Positions 25,342 to 37,001 of a stretch of DNA of 64,000 nucleotides are shown piece by piece (the stretch's first letter is position 1; the number at the start of each line of letters is the position of its first letter). The stretch lies in contig VXAZ01000263.1 in the NCBI GenBank assembly GCA_013399875.1, forward strand, positions 745,262 to 809,261, given 5' to 3'. Source of the DNA: Gymnorhina tibicen (lineage: Eukaryota; Chordata; Aves; Passeriformes; Artamidae). The notes under the pieces are model-generated. The model saw only the letters and a program-made list of their open reading frames with translations. It did not search any database and had not been told where the DNA came from. The position numbers were made by a program, and so were the translations under genes.

Positions 25342-28027
25342 TGGAGCTTAATAGAAAACTTCCACTTGGATGCAAGCAGTTTCGATCGGCAGCACGCACT
25401 CCATGCTCTTTTGGGGAGCAGAGTTCCAGGCAGGATCCTGCCTGCTCACCTGCCTGCTTTCCACCTCGTTTCTCTCCCCCTCCCACCTAAGAGGTTCTCT
25501 GCATTTAGGCAGCTCATATCCCACTGAGACTTTGCCCTTAACAGCATGACCATTAAGTCAAAATAAAAGCAATACAAAATACATAAACTAAGTCATCTCC
25601 AATGTGCAGTTTTTGAATGCTCTTTTTATTGCTGTTACTTAAATGAAAGGATTTGAAATTCAGAACTGAGAATCTCTCTCCCCCCATATTCCTTTATGGG
25701 GCAGTCATTGGGTGTTCATTATCTAAATGCTTTTGGCAATCAAACATTCAACATTACTTTACTGGTAGAACAAAAGTATTCAATGGTTATTTAAAGACCT
25801 TTAACGTGGCTATGCAGTTCCTGAGACAGATAACAAAAGATTCAGTTAAAAAAATGTCTTATGCTTTTGGCACAAACATTTAATCTCAAAGTAAGTTTTG
25901 CAGTTTCAGTGACTGGTTCCTTGAAATACAGTCAAAGTTCATTCATGTAATTTTCATTCAAGGCACTGTCAGCTGTATTGCTGTTTTCTTTCTGGATTTC
26001 ATAGTGCCTTCTCTAAAACAGACTTCAAAGAAATGGAATTATTAGCCTGCTTGTGTCTGACAAGGACTCATTTGTTACCAGTCACGAGACACTCTCACTG
26101 GCCAAATGGTAACAGCTGAAGACAGACTCTGTCAATTCTCATGTCAGGGAACAACCCTGGATAGAGAGGAAGATTTCAGACACTTTTTGGTTGGTGGGAC
26201 AGCCAAACAAATAAAATTATATAAATTTTCTCACTAAATATGCCATTTAACCCACAATCTGGATGTCTCCTCATCACAGGGACAGAAAATACAGTAATTT
26301 CTCTTCCAAGTTTTGAGATTTTCTCTTTAAGAAAACATTGCTGCAGTTTTCACATCGAGCATCATGAGACATACATGTGCTGATCTGTCTAGAGCCAAAA
26401 AAACAGCTGAGCAATTTGATTCCCTTGGGCCCTGCTCCCTGTAGGAAGCTTTGCACAATTCCATGTCTTTCCCACAAGTCACAGATTTTCCATCAGCATT
26501 TTTTTTCTGCTGGTTGTTGAAATACGCTTTATGAAGTAAAATGAGTCTTTGAATCCTGTTCTGTTGTCTGGAAGCTCTGCAGTAGCTGAACTGTTCATCA
26601 TGAAGCAATACGAGGTAACTTTACCCGTACTTGTAGTCCAGTATGTTAACAAGATCCATTCATCTCTTAAGGCCTAAGTGCAACTGCCAGTCAAACACTT
26701 AATTGAGTCTAATGATCTCACAGGCATTAAGAGATTTCATTAAGTCAACCCTGAGGGTTTTTATTTTACATTCATTTCTCAATGTATCAAAATAAAAATT
26801 GCTTTTCCATAAAGCAATACATTCCCACCACTTTGTGTTTGGATATCCTTATTGATTGCGCTTTTATTTTGAATAAACAGCACCATCCAATCTCTTTGAA
26901 GTGCTCTTTGTGGCCAGGTTACCTTGGCAATAGAGCTATGTGGAAAAAGGAAGCATTCTCTCTCAGAGAATTTTAATATTTTGAAATCTGTTTTCCTTCA
27001 GAAGCAAGCCCCATCTGCAAAAAGAAACAGAGCCCTGACTTTCTATCAGTAAGTGAAATAACCTATTGGTTTTTCGACAGCCCTGAGATTACCAATGAAA
27101 CGGCAATTAGGTGGCTTTTTTTGGCAGACTGCTGAGGAGGAGAGAGAGAAACTGGCAAGAAAATACTCCTTGCTGCAACAAAACCTTATCTGTGATAAAT
27201 TTTAGCTTCAGAAAGTGAGACAATTCTGACACAAGTTGTTTAGTCATGATTTTGCCAGCTAGCTCCACTTGGCAACTCATCAAGTTGAAAGGGCACTTAA
27301 TGAATACTTTGATGGTTTTAATTTTCTCTGTAGCATTTTAGATTTTAGTCAGCATCTTTACTTGTCGTACTCTACAACAAATAGCACAAATATAAAACCA
27401 TATCTGGAAAGTACATTAATATTAAGAACTACTATGCACAATATATAGCAGGAATGAAGAACCCAGACCATGACATTCCTTTTTAAGTTTAAAAAACTCC
27501 CCAGACTTGATGCTTAGCTTAAGCACTTGCAAAAACTAAGGTTATTTTGTGAAGCTGCAGAGCTAATACTTGTTCTTTCATAAAAATTTAAAATACAGCC
27601 ATTTGTCTAAAAATTACAATTCACAATTCTACTTACATTCAAAATTCTAAGTGTGATGGCTTAGCCTGTGAAAAATTTAGCATGTCCTCCCCAAGACATG
27701 TCTTCTGTTCTACTTCTGTTGTATGGTGCAGACAGAGCATGCTGCCAGAAGTTGATTTAACTGGGTTATTCAGGGCAATGCTCCACCTACCCAGTCAGAT
27801 GCAGCTACTCACTCAAGACATCGTCTTGCACAAGAAAATTTGTCCTATACAGTCAATAGAAGAGGCTTTCCTAATAAAGCAAGAAAGGCCTAAGTTGTGT
27901 TATATTTATGCATATCTACATGTAAACATCAGGATCACTAAATTCTATTAAATTCTCTGGCACAAAAAAAAAAAAAATCAAAACCCCCTTTAAATCTTCC
28001 TGTCTGGGAGGACAGGGAACAGAGAAG
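25342..28027. other. Non-coding, no recognised feature
   Basis: About 2.7 kb, AT-rich apart from a slightly more GC-rich patch around 25380-25500. Short overlapping frames on both strands have no domains. No repeat family was recognised. Confidence 0.5.
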
Positions 28028-28460
28028 GATCTGCACTCAGCTGTAGGGCCCCCAGTGTAAGAAGGACATGGACCTGTTGAGTTGAGTCTGCATGAGGTCA
28101 CAAAGATGATCAGAGGGCTGCAGCACCTCTCCTGTGAAGACAGGCTGGGAGAGTTGGGGTTCCTCAGCCTAGAAAAGAGAAGACTCCAGGGAGACCTTGA
28201 GGGCCCTACAAGAGAGATGGAGAGGGACTTTTTACAAGGACATGGAACTATAGGGCAAGAGGAAATGGCTTCAAACCAAAAGAGGTTTAGATTGGACATT
28301 AGGAAGGGTAGGTTTAGATTGGATATTAGGAAGAAATTCTTTACTGTGAGGGTGGTGAGTGCCCCTGTGGTGTGTGTTCTGCCCACAGTGAGGGGGGTTG
28401 GAATTAGATGATCTTTAAAATCCGTTCTAGCTCAAAGCATTCTAGGATCTATGATCTATA
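28028..28460 (+). mobile_element. CR1 LINE 3' end, internally rearranged
   Basis: The sequence matches the 3' end of avian CR1: GGGCCCCCAG-GTAAGAAGGACATGGACCTG, then AAGATGATCAGAGGGCTG-AGCACCTCTCC, GAAGACAGGCTG-GAGAGTTGGGGTT, GATTGGA-ATTAGGAAG, AAATTCTTTACTGTGAGGGTGGTGAG, GGGGTTGGAATTAGATGATCTTTAA and an ATTCTA-GATC-ATGATCTAT tail. The translated frame at 28082-28411 keeps a damaged reverse-transcriptase C-terminal signature (RFRLDIRKKFFTVRVV). Two oddities are a 25-base direct duplication near 28286-28335, and loss of the usual HWNRLP-coding segment and what follows it, from just after GTGGTGAG to GTGCCC. It is a 5'-truncated dead copy. Confidence 0.93.
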
Positions 28461-29769
28461 TTTAGTTCAGACGAACATGCCTTTAAACATGTTTACAGGT
28501 GAGGATCCAGCTGTCAAATAAGTATCCTACAGAAAACTAACTTCTCACACTAGCCCGGGTGGCCAAAACACGAATTCAAATTTTTCAGTCAAATGCTGAA
28601 ACTCAGCAGAAGGCACATCCACTGATTTACACCTATAAACCTGATGTAAATTGCTTACACCTGGCTAAGACAAAACCAGATTGAACTCACCTGATGGCTT
28701 TTCTTCAGCCAGCTGGACTTTTTTTCAGTGAAAGCTGTTCTGCTAAATCATTCCAGAGAATCTGAAGGATCTGAGATGATTCTAATGAGTCCAAACAGCC
28801 TAGAGTTGCAACCATGGCTTTGATACTAACTTTCTAATGCTCAGCTTGTTTTGAGTAATATCGGCAGTTCTGCTCCAGAGATCCAGAGATGCAAGACATG
28901 ACGGAACATTGTGGAAATAACAATATTCTCTTGTGTATGCAGCTACAGAGTAGCTACTTCAGCAATCATCAGCACAAGTTAGCCTTACCTTATGATGTGG
29001 ACTGATGGCAAGTACACAGGCAACAAATTTATTTGAAACGTCAGTAAATGGGATGAATACATTTAAAATGAGAATTTATTTCTCAGTTAACATTCAAAGG
29101 AAGAAAAATTAATCTACTGAAGAAGAAAGAAACAAAAGTAATGGAGTATGTCGTAGTCTCTGGAAAAAATCTTGCTGGGTACCTAATCCAGGAAGAAACT
29201 TTTGTATCTCAGCTGAGTCAGGTTTTATATAGAACAGTCAAAAATCGAGGACTAGAAAAAATATGAGAAAACACCCTCTTGTTAATGTTGCAGAACAGAT
29301 GTACGTGCACTATTCCAAACAGTTAGGAGTGACACCAAAAAGTAAATCAATCACAATATGTTCTTAATTTAATTTTTTGGTAGTCAAGACATACAAACAC
29401 AGCATGAAGATGAATGCCAGCTAAGAATGAGAGCTTCAGATCTGTGCTGCTGCTCAGATGAGTATCACTGCTCACAGAAACTGCTAGGAAGGAGGAGGAG
29501 GAAAAAAGGATGGTTAAAGTAAAGATATTCTTCTCCTTTAAAAGTTCACTGGGTTTAGATTGATGGGGTTTCTGTAGCTGGGTAAACAGTTTCTCATAGT
29601 CTAGTGAAATAAGCCAGTTTAGCATAAGGGCAAAAATCAGCATTCTGCTGATTTCTCTTTTTGGTTTTGAAGTTAATTCCTGTGGTCAAGAATTATACAT
29701 GTGACATCACCATACTGGGGTGTAAGGAAATGTTTAAGTTGCATAGCAACACAACATGAAATCTTCAGA
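28461..29769. other. Non-coding, no recognised feature
   Basis: About 1.3 kb between the CR1 and the first MIR-like relic. The only sizeable frame is a 98-codon minus-strand frame at 29347-29643 with hydrophobic and Ser-rich stretches and no known domain, probably chance. Confidence 0.5.
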
Positions 29770-29875
29770 TCACTTGTCCAAAGTCATGTAGAAAATCTGA
29801 GACTGAACTGAGAAATAAGGCCAAGTATCTTAATCCTAATTTACTCACTAATAGATCTTGCCATCTGAAAAGTCT
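29770..29875 (-). repeat. MIR/CORE-SINE-like fossil
   Basis: On the plus strand it reads CACTTGTCCAAAGTCATGTAG, then GAAAATCTGAGACTGAACTGAG and ATCTTGCCATCT. This follows the reversed MIR core (CTTGCCCAAGGTCACACAG, then a GAACCCAGG-type block and a CCATC-type end). It is strongly diverged but in the right order and spacing. Confidence 0.55.
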
Positions 29876-30157
29876 ACAACCAGTATTAGTTATCCAGTTA
29901 AATACATTTTTCTCACTCAGAAGTGACTCTGTATGCATTTTGGTTCCAAATATATTGTTATCAACATCAGTTTTGTTATTAAGATGATGAACTGCCTTTG
30001 CTGTTTTGTGAAAATGAGATGAAACTGGTACATTCCCATTAGATACTGCATCTAATAGGACCACATAAACTAAGGCTTGTTAAATCCTGTTGTTTGAATA
30101 TATATCTGATGAAATAATTCATGAAATAAATAATTATTTAATTAAACCAGGGCCATG

Positions 30158-30208
30158 CATAATATAACAATGTCTGAGTAAAGTCTCAGACATTTTAGCA
30201 TTATTATG
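30158..30208. other. Hairpin-forming inverted repeat
   Basis: A perfect 10-base inverted repeat (AATGTCTGAG at 30169-30178, CTCAGACATT at 30185-30194) encloses a 6-base loop. Outside it, after an asymmetric internal loop (4 bases left, 7 right), a second perfect arm pairs CATAATA at 30158-30164 with TATTATG at 30202-30208. The surrounding sequence is AT-rich with homeodomain-like TAATTA words. It could be a structured RNA, a palindromic binding site or chance. Confidence 0.85.
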
Positions 30209-30399
30209 TGAGTAAAGGGCTTGATACTATTGCTGCCTGCTCAGTCAGCAGATCTTCCTAATTCATTGTGTTTTCCAAGTAATCAAATGCCTCACAAAAG
30301 ATACTATTCTAGAAAACTCATATAAACTGCTCATACAGTGCCCAAGCATGATACGTAGGCAAGGTAGGAACCTAGTGTGGCTGGACTATATGAGCAGCT

Positions 30400-30478
30400 C
30401 ACAGCCTGTAATGTATTCATCAATGAATCATTATCCCCATTTTAAAGCCAGGAAACTAAAGCCACAGAGAACATGAAG
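30400..30478 (-). repeat. MIR fossil
   Basis: On the plus strand the block ATTATCCCCATTTTAAAGCCAGGAAACTAAAG-CCACAGAGA is the reversed MIR core (ATTATCCCCATTTTACAGATGAGGAAACTGAGGCACAGAGA). It is one of the clearest MIR matches in the window. The left and right ends fade out. Confidence 0.72.
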
Positions 30479-32530
30479 AAAACCCTTACAGCAGCTCGTT
30501 TCAAGGTATCCATTGCAGCCATCAAGGCTGGTTTTGTGTCCTTACTTGCCGTCTTTACAGCTGGTGTAGGAAACTGGAGACTCCTGAGTAGCAGCATTGC
30601 AAAAGTATGCAGAAAGTCTGTAACAGAGGAAGACAGTGAATCCAAGTTCTTAAAGAACTAATCTGATTCTGTACTTATGCCAGATGTAATCTCTCATCCA
30701 GGATGAATGTTTACCTACAGATGCAGTTAGTGTTTGGTTGTACATATGCACCAGAAGACCAAAATTAGAAATTAAAATAGGTAGAAAAAAGCACAGTTGC
30801 ATTTGTGACATAACTTAAAGCACATGTAATGCTCAAAGGCTTACCTTCCCCATTTTTTCCTTTTCCCTCTACTTGCAAATCCTCTTCTGTAGTCATACAA
30901 ACAAGAAATGGGACTACATCCAAGATATTCTCATTCCTAGGGAAAGTTTATCATCACTCGGCTGAGGAGTTGGTGATGCTGATTCTCCCATTAGCCCACT
31001 AAAGTTACAGTTATATCAAACTGTATATATTAAATAGCTCCAAAAAGAAAGTTTGAGGGCCCCTTCATTTCACAACACACGTGTAGGCAGAGTTAGGCTG
31101 TTGTCCTTCTAGGAATGAAATACGTTCTTGAACAGTGGACCAGGAAACGAAGGAACAATACAGGCATGGAGCCACAGAGCTATTGGATAACTGAAGAAAT
31201 CGCAGAGGATGAGGACAGTACTTTCTCATCTTTGGAACCTTCCTCAGATTTAGCCCAGCACGTTATGCCCGAGAAAGGATTTTATGCAGTCATGTTCTTG
31301 CTTTTACCTCTTCATAACAGCTCAAATGTGGCCAATTTCTGCCAAATTTGACAGGGCAACAGTGGTTTCAAAGGTATGGAGTTCCTACAGGTACCATGCA
31401 GACAAGCAACAGAGCTGCAGCACATCTGCCCTTCTCACTGAGGGAGGAGCAGCAGGTTGAGCGCTCTCTCGTGGGATACCCATACAGAGAGAGAGAGGCT
31501 ACCAAAGACCCTGCTGTGAGGAAAGTCACAAAGGATCTTGCTCAAGCCTGGGGAAGCGCGCTGCCAGCACTGAGCCTTCTGAAACTGTTTCATAAAAAGT
31601 CTTTTGTGCTCAGCTCTCACCTGGGTCCCAGAGCTGGGATCTCCAGGTAGAGTCAGGGAGCTGCCGGCAGGCAGAGCAAGGCCCTGCAGTCTCACAGAAG
31701 AGAGGGGTTTGACACACTGCTCTTTGGGAACAGTGTTTTGTTATCTTTGCTTTAGGGGCAGGTGGCAAGACAGTAATGGTAGAAGGAAAGAAGGGAAACA
31801 GATAAGCAAATTAGCTCCAGAAAAATAGTGATGTAATCCCCACTGGACAGAGTATCATAATATGTCATTAAAAACCACTGGGAGGTTTAAGGGAATTAAT
31901 TAGTTTAGAGTTTCTATAAATATATTCTTGAGTGGCAGGTGTTCTGGCATCCATATGCAAAGCTGACTGCCCAAATACAATTGCAAAACCACCCGCCAGG
32001 AAAAAAATCATGTTTATCTGCTGAGAAAATAGATATGTTGCACCAATCTGTTCTCCTCAGAGTAGCACGCATGGCAAACCTCTTAACTCTGTCATGTCCA
32101 TGTAATTACAGAGAGAAATGTGGAAATAGGAAGAGCTAGTACCCCTGCACAGAGCCTGAGAATGCACTTTTTTTCCCCCTGACACTCTTGGTATTGATTT
32201 TTTCTATCTAAAAAAAGCGATAAATAATTTACTTGTTTATCGTAAGACACTGAAGAACAGATTTCACCCTCTCAGTGACTTCAGTTCTTTACTGATGTGA
32301 GTGTGAAGTGATTCAGCTCTCTTCTCAAATATTTGCCAGTCCTTCTCCTGAGTGAAGTCTACAGTTCTTTATACTTGTATATTCTTTTGACTTGGACTCA
32401 GTATTTCAAATTTAAGTTAAGCTACAGTTCAAAATTCTAGTCTTTAGCATTTAGGCCTGCAAATACCAACAATTAATTTGCAATTCAAAAGCCTGAATTC
32501 CCTTGTACTAAGAGATGCTACGGTTACTTG
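30479..32530. other. Non-coding; one GC-richer patch at about 31360-31700
   Basis: No gene recognised. The patch at 31360-31700 is noticeably richer in G and C than its surroundings and open in more than one frame on both strands (plus 31348-31650, minus 31435-31695), ending in a CATAAAAAG-TCTTTTGTGCTC motif reminiscent of an LTR R/U5 region. I could not assign it to a family, so it is only noted. Confidence 0.35.
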
Positions 32531-32720
32531 ATTACAGAACCACAGAATGAGGTTGGACAAGCTCTTTGGAGATCATCCTGTCCAGATACCCCTGCTCATA
32601 GACCATCAGAGCTGATTGCTCAGGGGTTTTGAACATCTCCAAGGAGGGAGGCTCCACAACTTCTCTGGGCACCAGTTCCACTGTTCAGTGAAAATTTTTA
32701 TTTTTCCAAATATTTAACCA
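32531..32720 (-). mobile_element. CR1 LINE 3' end, short fragment
   Basis: Plus-strand order: CAGAACCACAGAATGAGGTTGGA, then GGAGATCATCCTGTCCAGATACCCCTGCTCATAG, then GGAGGGAGGCTCCACAACTTCTCTGGGCACCAGTTCCACTGTTCAGTG. This is the reversed CR1 3' end (ATAGAATGGTTTGGGTTGG, AGATCATCTAG, CCACAACTTCTCTGGGCAACCTGTTCCA). It is truncated after about 190 bases. Confidence 0.88.
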
Positions 32721-34011
32721 CTTGGAGTAAAAAAGAATTGTTCTTTTGTTATAAGAATACTAAATATCAGCAACAAGAACTATAAACTAGTTGCTATGAA
32801 CTGTGTCTAAGTCCTGCTCAGTTGGATAGCTGAAATCACAGAGTGACTGCACTGCTTTCCACCTTGCAAATAATTCGTTAATAACCCAGTAACAAATTTT
32901 AGGAAGGACAAGGACGATACCTGTGCATACACATTACATAAGATGTAGCAAGAGTTTTCCAACCGTCTGACCAAGAGGTGAACTGCAGAAAGTACCAAAT
33001 GTTTCCAGAGTGGTGATCTTCACCAAAGTCAGTAGCTTTCAGTTTTTATCACTTGTCTTAATCATTCTTCAACATTCTCTCCTGCCATCTTGACTTTTTG
33101 TATGTAGTTGAATGCATACAGCGGGCAGTGCAAGGAAGCTGGACTAGTACTGAATGGTAGCAATGCTCGTAATGAACACCACCTATTGCTTCTGTTTAAA
33201 GAGAAAGTAATCTTCCATACAAAGTAAGACAAGATATGAATGCACTGGGATGTCATCCTCCGTGGCTTCACGTGGTTTGGTTTTCTTAGCTTCCCTCAGG
33301 GCAGGGCTGCAACGTAAGATGCACCACCACCTGAGTCACAGGAATCCAACCCTGGGCCCATGTGTTTTGATAAACATAAATCCAGCCAGCTCTGCATAAA
33401 AGATCTCTCTGTGACACTCCTGTGAGAGCTTCTTTCTTATTTGCAGAGCAAAGGAACCCAGCTCGGGCAAATATTACCCGTGTAGTAGACTGTCTCAACA
33501 TGCTGCTCTCTCTGCACCATGCTACTTTCTTTCCATCCATACTGAGCTACCCTGTTCTCAACACAGTGCTTGGAGACCACCTCCCAGAGGAAACACCCTG
33601 CTAGGAGACACTGTGCTTTACAGGGCTTCCTCCACAACATATGAAGCCCATTTCTCTGGTGACGGCTGATGTGACCTTTTCTGGGGGTTGAAGGAAATCA
33701 CAGATAATTAAGATTAAGCTAGGCTGAGGTAATATCAATTTATCACCCTAGAGAAATCAAAATGCATTTTTAATGAAAGAGTATTTGCCTTGATGCTGAG
33801 ATCATAGAAAAACAGACGGAAATCTGTGGAAATGTGTCTCTCACTCTCGTTGGCCTGTACCTGTCATTTTGTAGCTAAGAGGCAGCCTTGTCCAGTTTCA
33901 TCACTTCCCTTGCCATTAATACAGGTCCTGCAGTGCCTACAGAATTTATTTATAATTAAAATAACAAAAATACATATCTATGGCTCCAGGCTTCTACAGC
34001 ACCTTTGAAGA
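32721..34011. other. Non-coding spacer between two CR1 copies
   Basis: About 1.3 kb with overlapping short frames on both strands around 33286-33640. Some of this is moderately GC-richer, but there is no recognised exon or repeat. Confidence 0.45.
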
Positions 34012-34519
34012 CTGTTCTGTTTTGGGCTCCTCTCTACAAGAAAGAAATGGAAGTGCTGGAGTGTGTCCGGAGAAGGGCAATGGAGCTGGTGAAAGGTCTG
34101 GAGCACAAGTCTTGTGAGGAGCAGTCAAGGGGGCTGGGGGTGTTTAGCCTGGAGGAGAAAAAAAGGGTCAGGGAGACCTTATCTCTCTACAACTACTTGA
34201 AAGGAGGTGGTAGCCCAGTGAGGGTTGATCTCTTCTCCCAGGTAACAAGCGACAGGACAAGAAGAAACAGCCTCAGGCTGTACCAGGGTATGTTTAGATT
34301 TGATATTAGTAAATCTTTCTTCACCAAAAGAGCTGTCAGGCACTGGAACAGGCTGGTGGGGAAGCATTGTGTTACCATTGCTGGAGATCTCTAAAAGCTG
34401 TGTAGGTATGGCACAAGGGGACAGGGTGTAGTGGTGGGCTTGGCAGTAGTATGCTTACAGTTGGAATGAATGGTCTTAAGGGCCTTTTCCAACCTAAAGA
34501 ATTCCATGATTCTATGAAT
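34012..34519 (+). mobile_element. CR1 LINE 3' end with remnant reverse-transcriptase C-terminus
   Basis: The copy begins at TTTGGGCTCCTCTCTACAAG and continues through GAAGTGCTGGAGTGTGTCCG, GGTCTGGAGCACAAGTC, TTTAGCCTGGAGGAGAA, TCTCTACAACTACTTGAAAGG, GATCTCTTCTCCCAGGTAAC and CACTGGAACAGGCTGG, ending CCTTTTCCAACCTAAAG and ATTCCATGATTCTATGA. It stays open over 34005-34394, and the peptide keeps the CR1 ORF2 C-terminal signature (RTRRNSLRLYQGMFRFDISK, FFTKRAVRHWNRL). It is 5'-truncated and therefore immobile. It belongs to a different CR1 subtype from the 28 kb copy, judged by the YNYLKGG-coding block. Confidence 0.94.
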
Positions 34520-36968
34520 TTATACAATAAAACAAAACTCAGCACCATTCATCTAATCACTTCTGTGGGAATGCAACAATGTACAGATGCTACTTTCTGT
34601 CCCATGATTCCTGTGAGAAGTTTGTTTTCAGCTTTCTCCAAATATTCTTCAAATACCTGGCTTCTAAATCAGCCTGAAAATTTTCATCTTTTGCAACTTT
34701 TCATCCCAGGACAGGCAGAAATTTCAGTTTGCTCTTGCACAATGAGAAAGCTCCAGTTTAAGGATTACAGTTTCTACAGCATGGCCCAGAGGAGAAATTT
34801 TCCTATGTATCAAGTCTCATTTCAGAGCCAGCAACTTCAATTTCAGCTCAAAATGCCCACAGTTTCCAGAGCACTGGGATCATATTTGCCCATGCAAAAT
34901 ATTTCTCATAATAAATAGCTGCGTTACTCATTAGCTGTGATTTCCAAATGGTCTAAAGTTATAGCCCTTTTGTGAAGGACAAAATTGTGAAGTGCAAATA
35001 TTTAATATTAAAATGACAGAAGCAGAGGTAAGTGCACTAAGGGCCAAATCCAAAAGCAAAGGTTGCAGTCTTCTAGGCAGCTGATGATGGTAGAGTGGCA
35101 GGAACAACAGGAGGATAGAAATGGCAGTACGTACTGCTTCCACTGCAGAAACATTACTGCAAACTAGTTCCACTGAGTACAAGCAATTGGTGGAAAATCA
35201 CTACTCTTTTAAATAGATATTAGGTGAAAGGGTTGGAGGACAATGTCCCTCTCCTTTTTCTTGGAGGAAGATTAACCTTTGCAAGGCCACTTTAACCAAA
35301 TATTATGCAAAGTCCTAAGCGAAATAAGCAGTCTCATTTCCATCAGAATCTAGGCAATTTTTCATTCTCATGACTTTCCCTACTGCCCTTGAGGAAATGC
35401 ATTCAAAAGTCCCAAGGTAGCTTTTAAATCCACTCCCCAGGAATTTAAAGTTGCAAAATATATGTTTTTACAGCATTCAAAAAGCCCAGACTCTCCTGAA
35501 TATTTAAATGTAAAGATCCCACCCAAGTATGCTCAGATGGGACAAAAATGGCATTTGAAGTCCCTTTATCTTGCCAGAACACAAGCTAGACTGACAGTCG
35601 GTTCTACAGTATTATTAATTTATATTTTATGCACAGAGTTCAAAACATTAATATTTTATAACACAGAAGAAAAAATATCCTTTCTCACTATACCTTGACC
35701 ACACTGATACTGTCATGGTTATTACTGCAAATTTAAGAAAAACAACAACAACAACAAACTTCAGCACTGTAACCATGTTTTTCTGAGGTTGTAGATTATT
35801 CTCTCTGTTGCCAATAACATGACAGGGCCTTAGAGAATAGACTCAGGAAACTTGCTTATAGGCAATTTCTACACATCTTTTCACTTCCCTCTCACATTCC
35901 CTTTTAGGTAGAAAACAGAGGCAAGGGTAAAAGGATTCAAGTGGTTTCTTTCTGTCCTCAGGGTATATCCTTTCTTTACCATTCCCCTCTTTCTTTACAT
36001 CTCTTTCCAGCTCTTACTGTGCACCAGTCTGTGGCAGGTAACTTCCCCAACAGAAGTCCTTCTGTTTGGGATAGAGACTTTCCCAGAGTCACAGGCACAC
36101 CAAATACAGAGGAAACCTTCTTTGATTAACTGCAAGTCTCACGGCAAACAATATATGATAGCTGCTGAAGGACAAAGCAACCTGAATCTGTAGGAGTGAT
36201 AAAAGCCAGTATGTCCCTTCTGATATTTTTTTTCCTACTTATTCTTCTAGTATTTCTCACTTGACATCAGCCATCATATCTGCAATAAAGTAATGAAGGC
36301 TTATTCCTTTTCTGTGTAGTGATCTTAGGTTGTCTTAGACAAATAAATGTGGGGAAAAAGACATATAATTTTTACATTTATAGGAGGACTAAATTTATTC
36401 TCTGCATGTAGTAATTAGTGGTGCAAATGGTCAGTAAGCAATACTTCCATACCTTAATAAAATGAAATCTTTGGTTAATTAGGAGATTAAAACACATAAT
36501 GAATATGTGAACTCTGCCAACTGTTCTAATAGAGGCCGTCAGCTCATTTATATTGTTAATTGAACAATTAGTATTGCTGAATTTTAAACCCACAGGAGAC
36601 AGGAGTGGAGAACATGTTCCTGAGACACTGCATTACTCTGCTGGCACCAAATATCTGTGACCACAGGAGACTCAGTTGCCCTCCAGAGTCTTTCAACAAC
36701 ACCGGTGGATTTCAACCACTAGGGAGAGAAATTTAAGTGCATAAGTGTTTTCATTTTGGTGAGACTGATTACAGTGCACTTCTCCAGCAATCTCCCAGCA
36801 TATGAAGACTGACAGATAATCAAACATAGGAAAAAAAGATGGAATGCTCAAGAGGAATAATGTACCATGTCCAGAATTGCCAGGCATCAAAGCCATCCCC
36901 ATCCATGCCTTCTTTTCAGCTGGCAGAAAATTTCACTGTTCCTGAGGCTACTCTAATTTTTGTGCATC

Positions 36969-37001
36969 TATATACATATATACACACACATATATATATG
37001 C
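36969..37001. repeat. Alternating purine-pyrimidine TA/CA tract
   Basis: Thirty-three consecutive bases alternate pyrimidine and purine, made of TA and CA dinucleotides with a central CACACACA. Such tracts can adopt Z-form or cruciform structure and are often length-polymorphic. Confidence 0.9.

Noticed and set aside
34451..34918. 155-codon plus-strand frame
   Set aside because: It starts inside the CR1 3' tail and runs into unique AT-rich DNA, with no domain or splice context.
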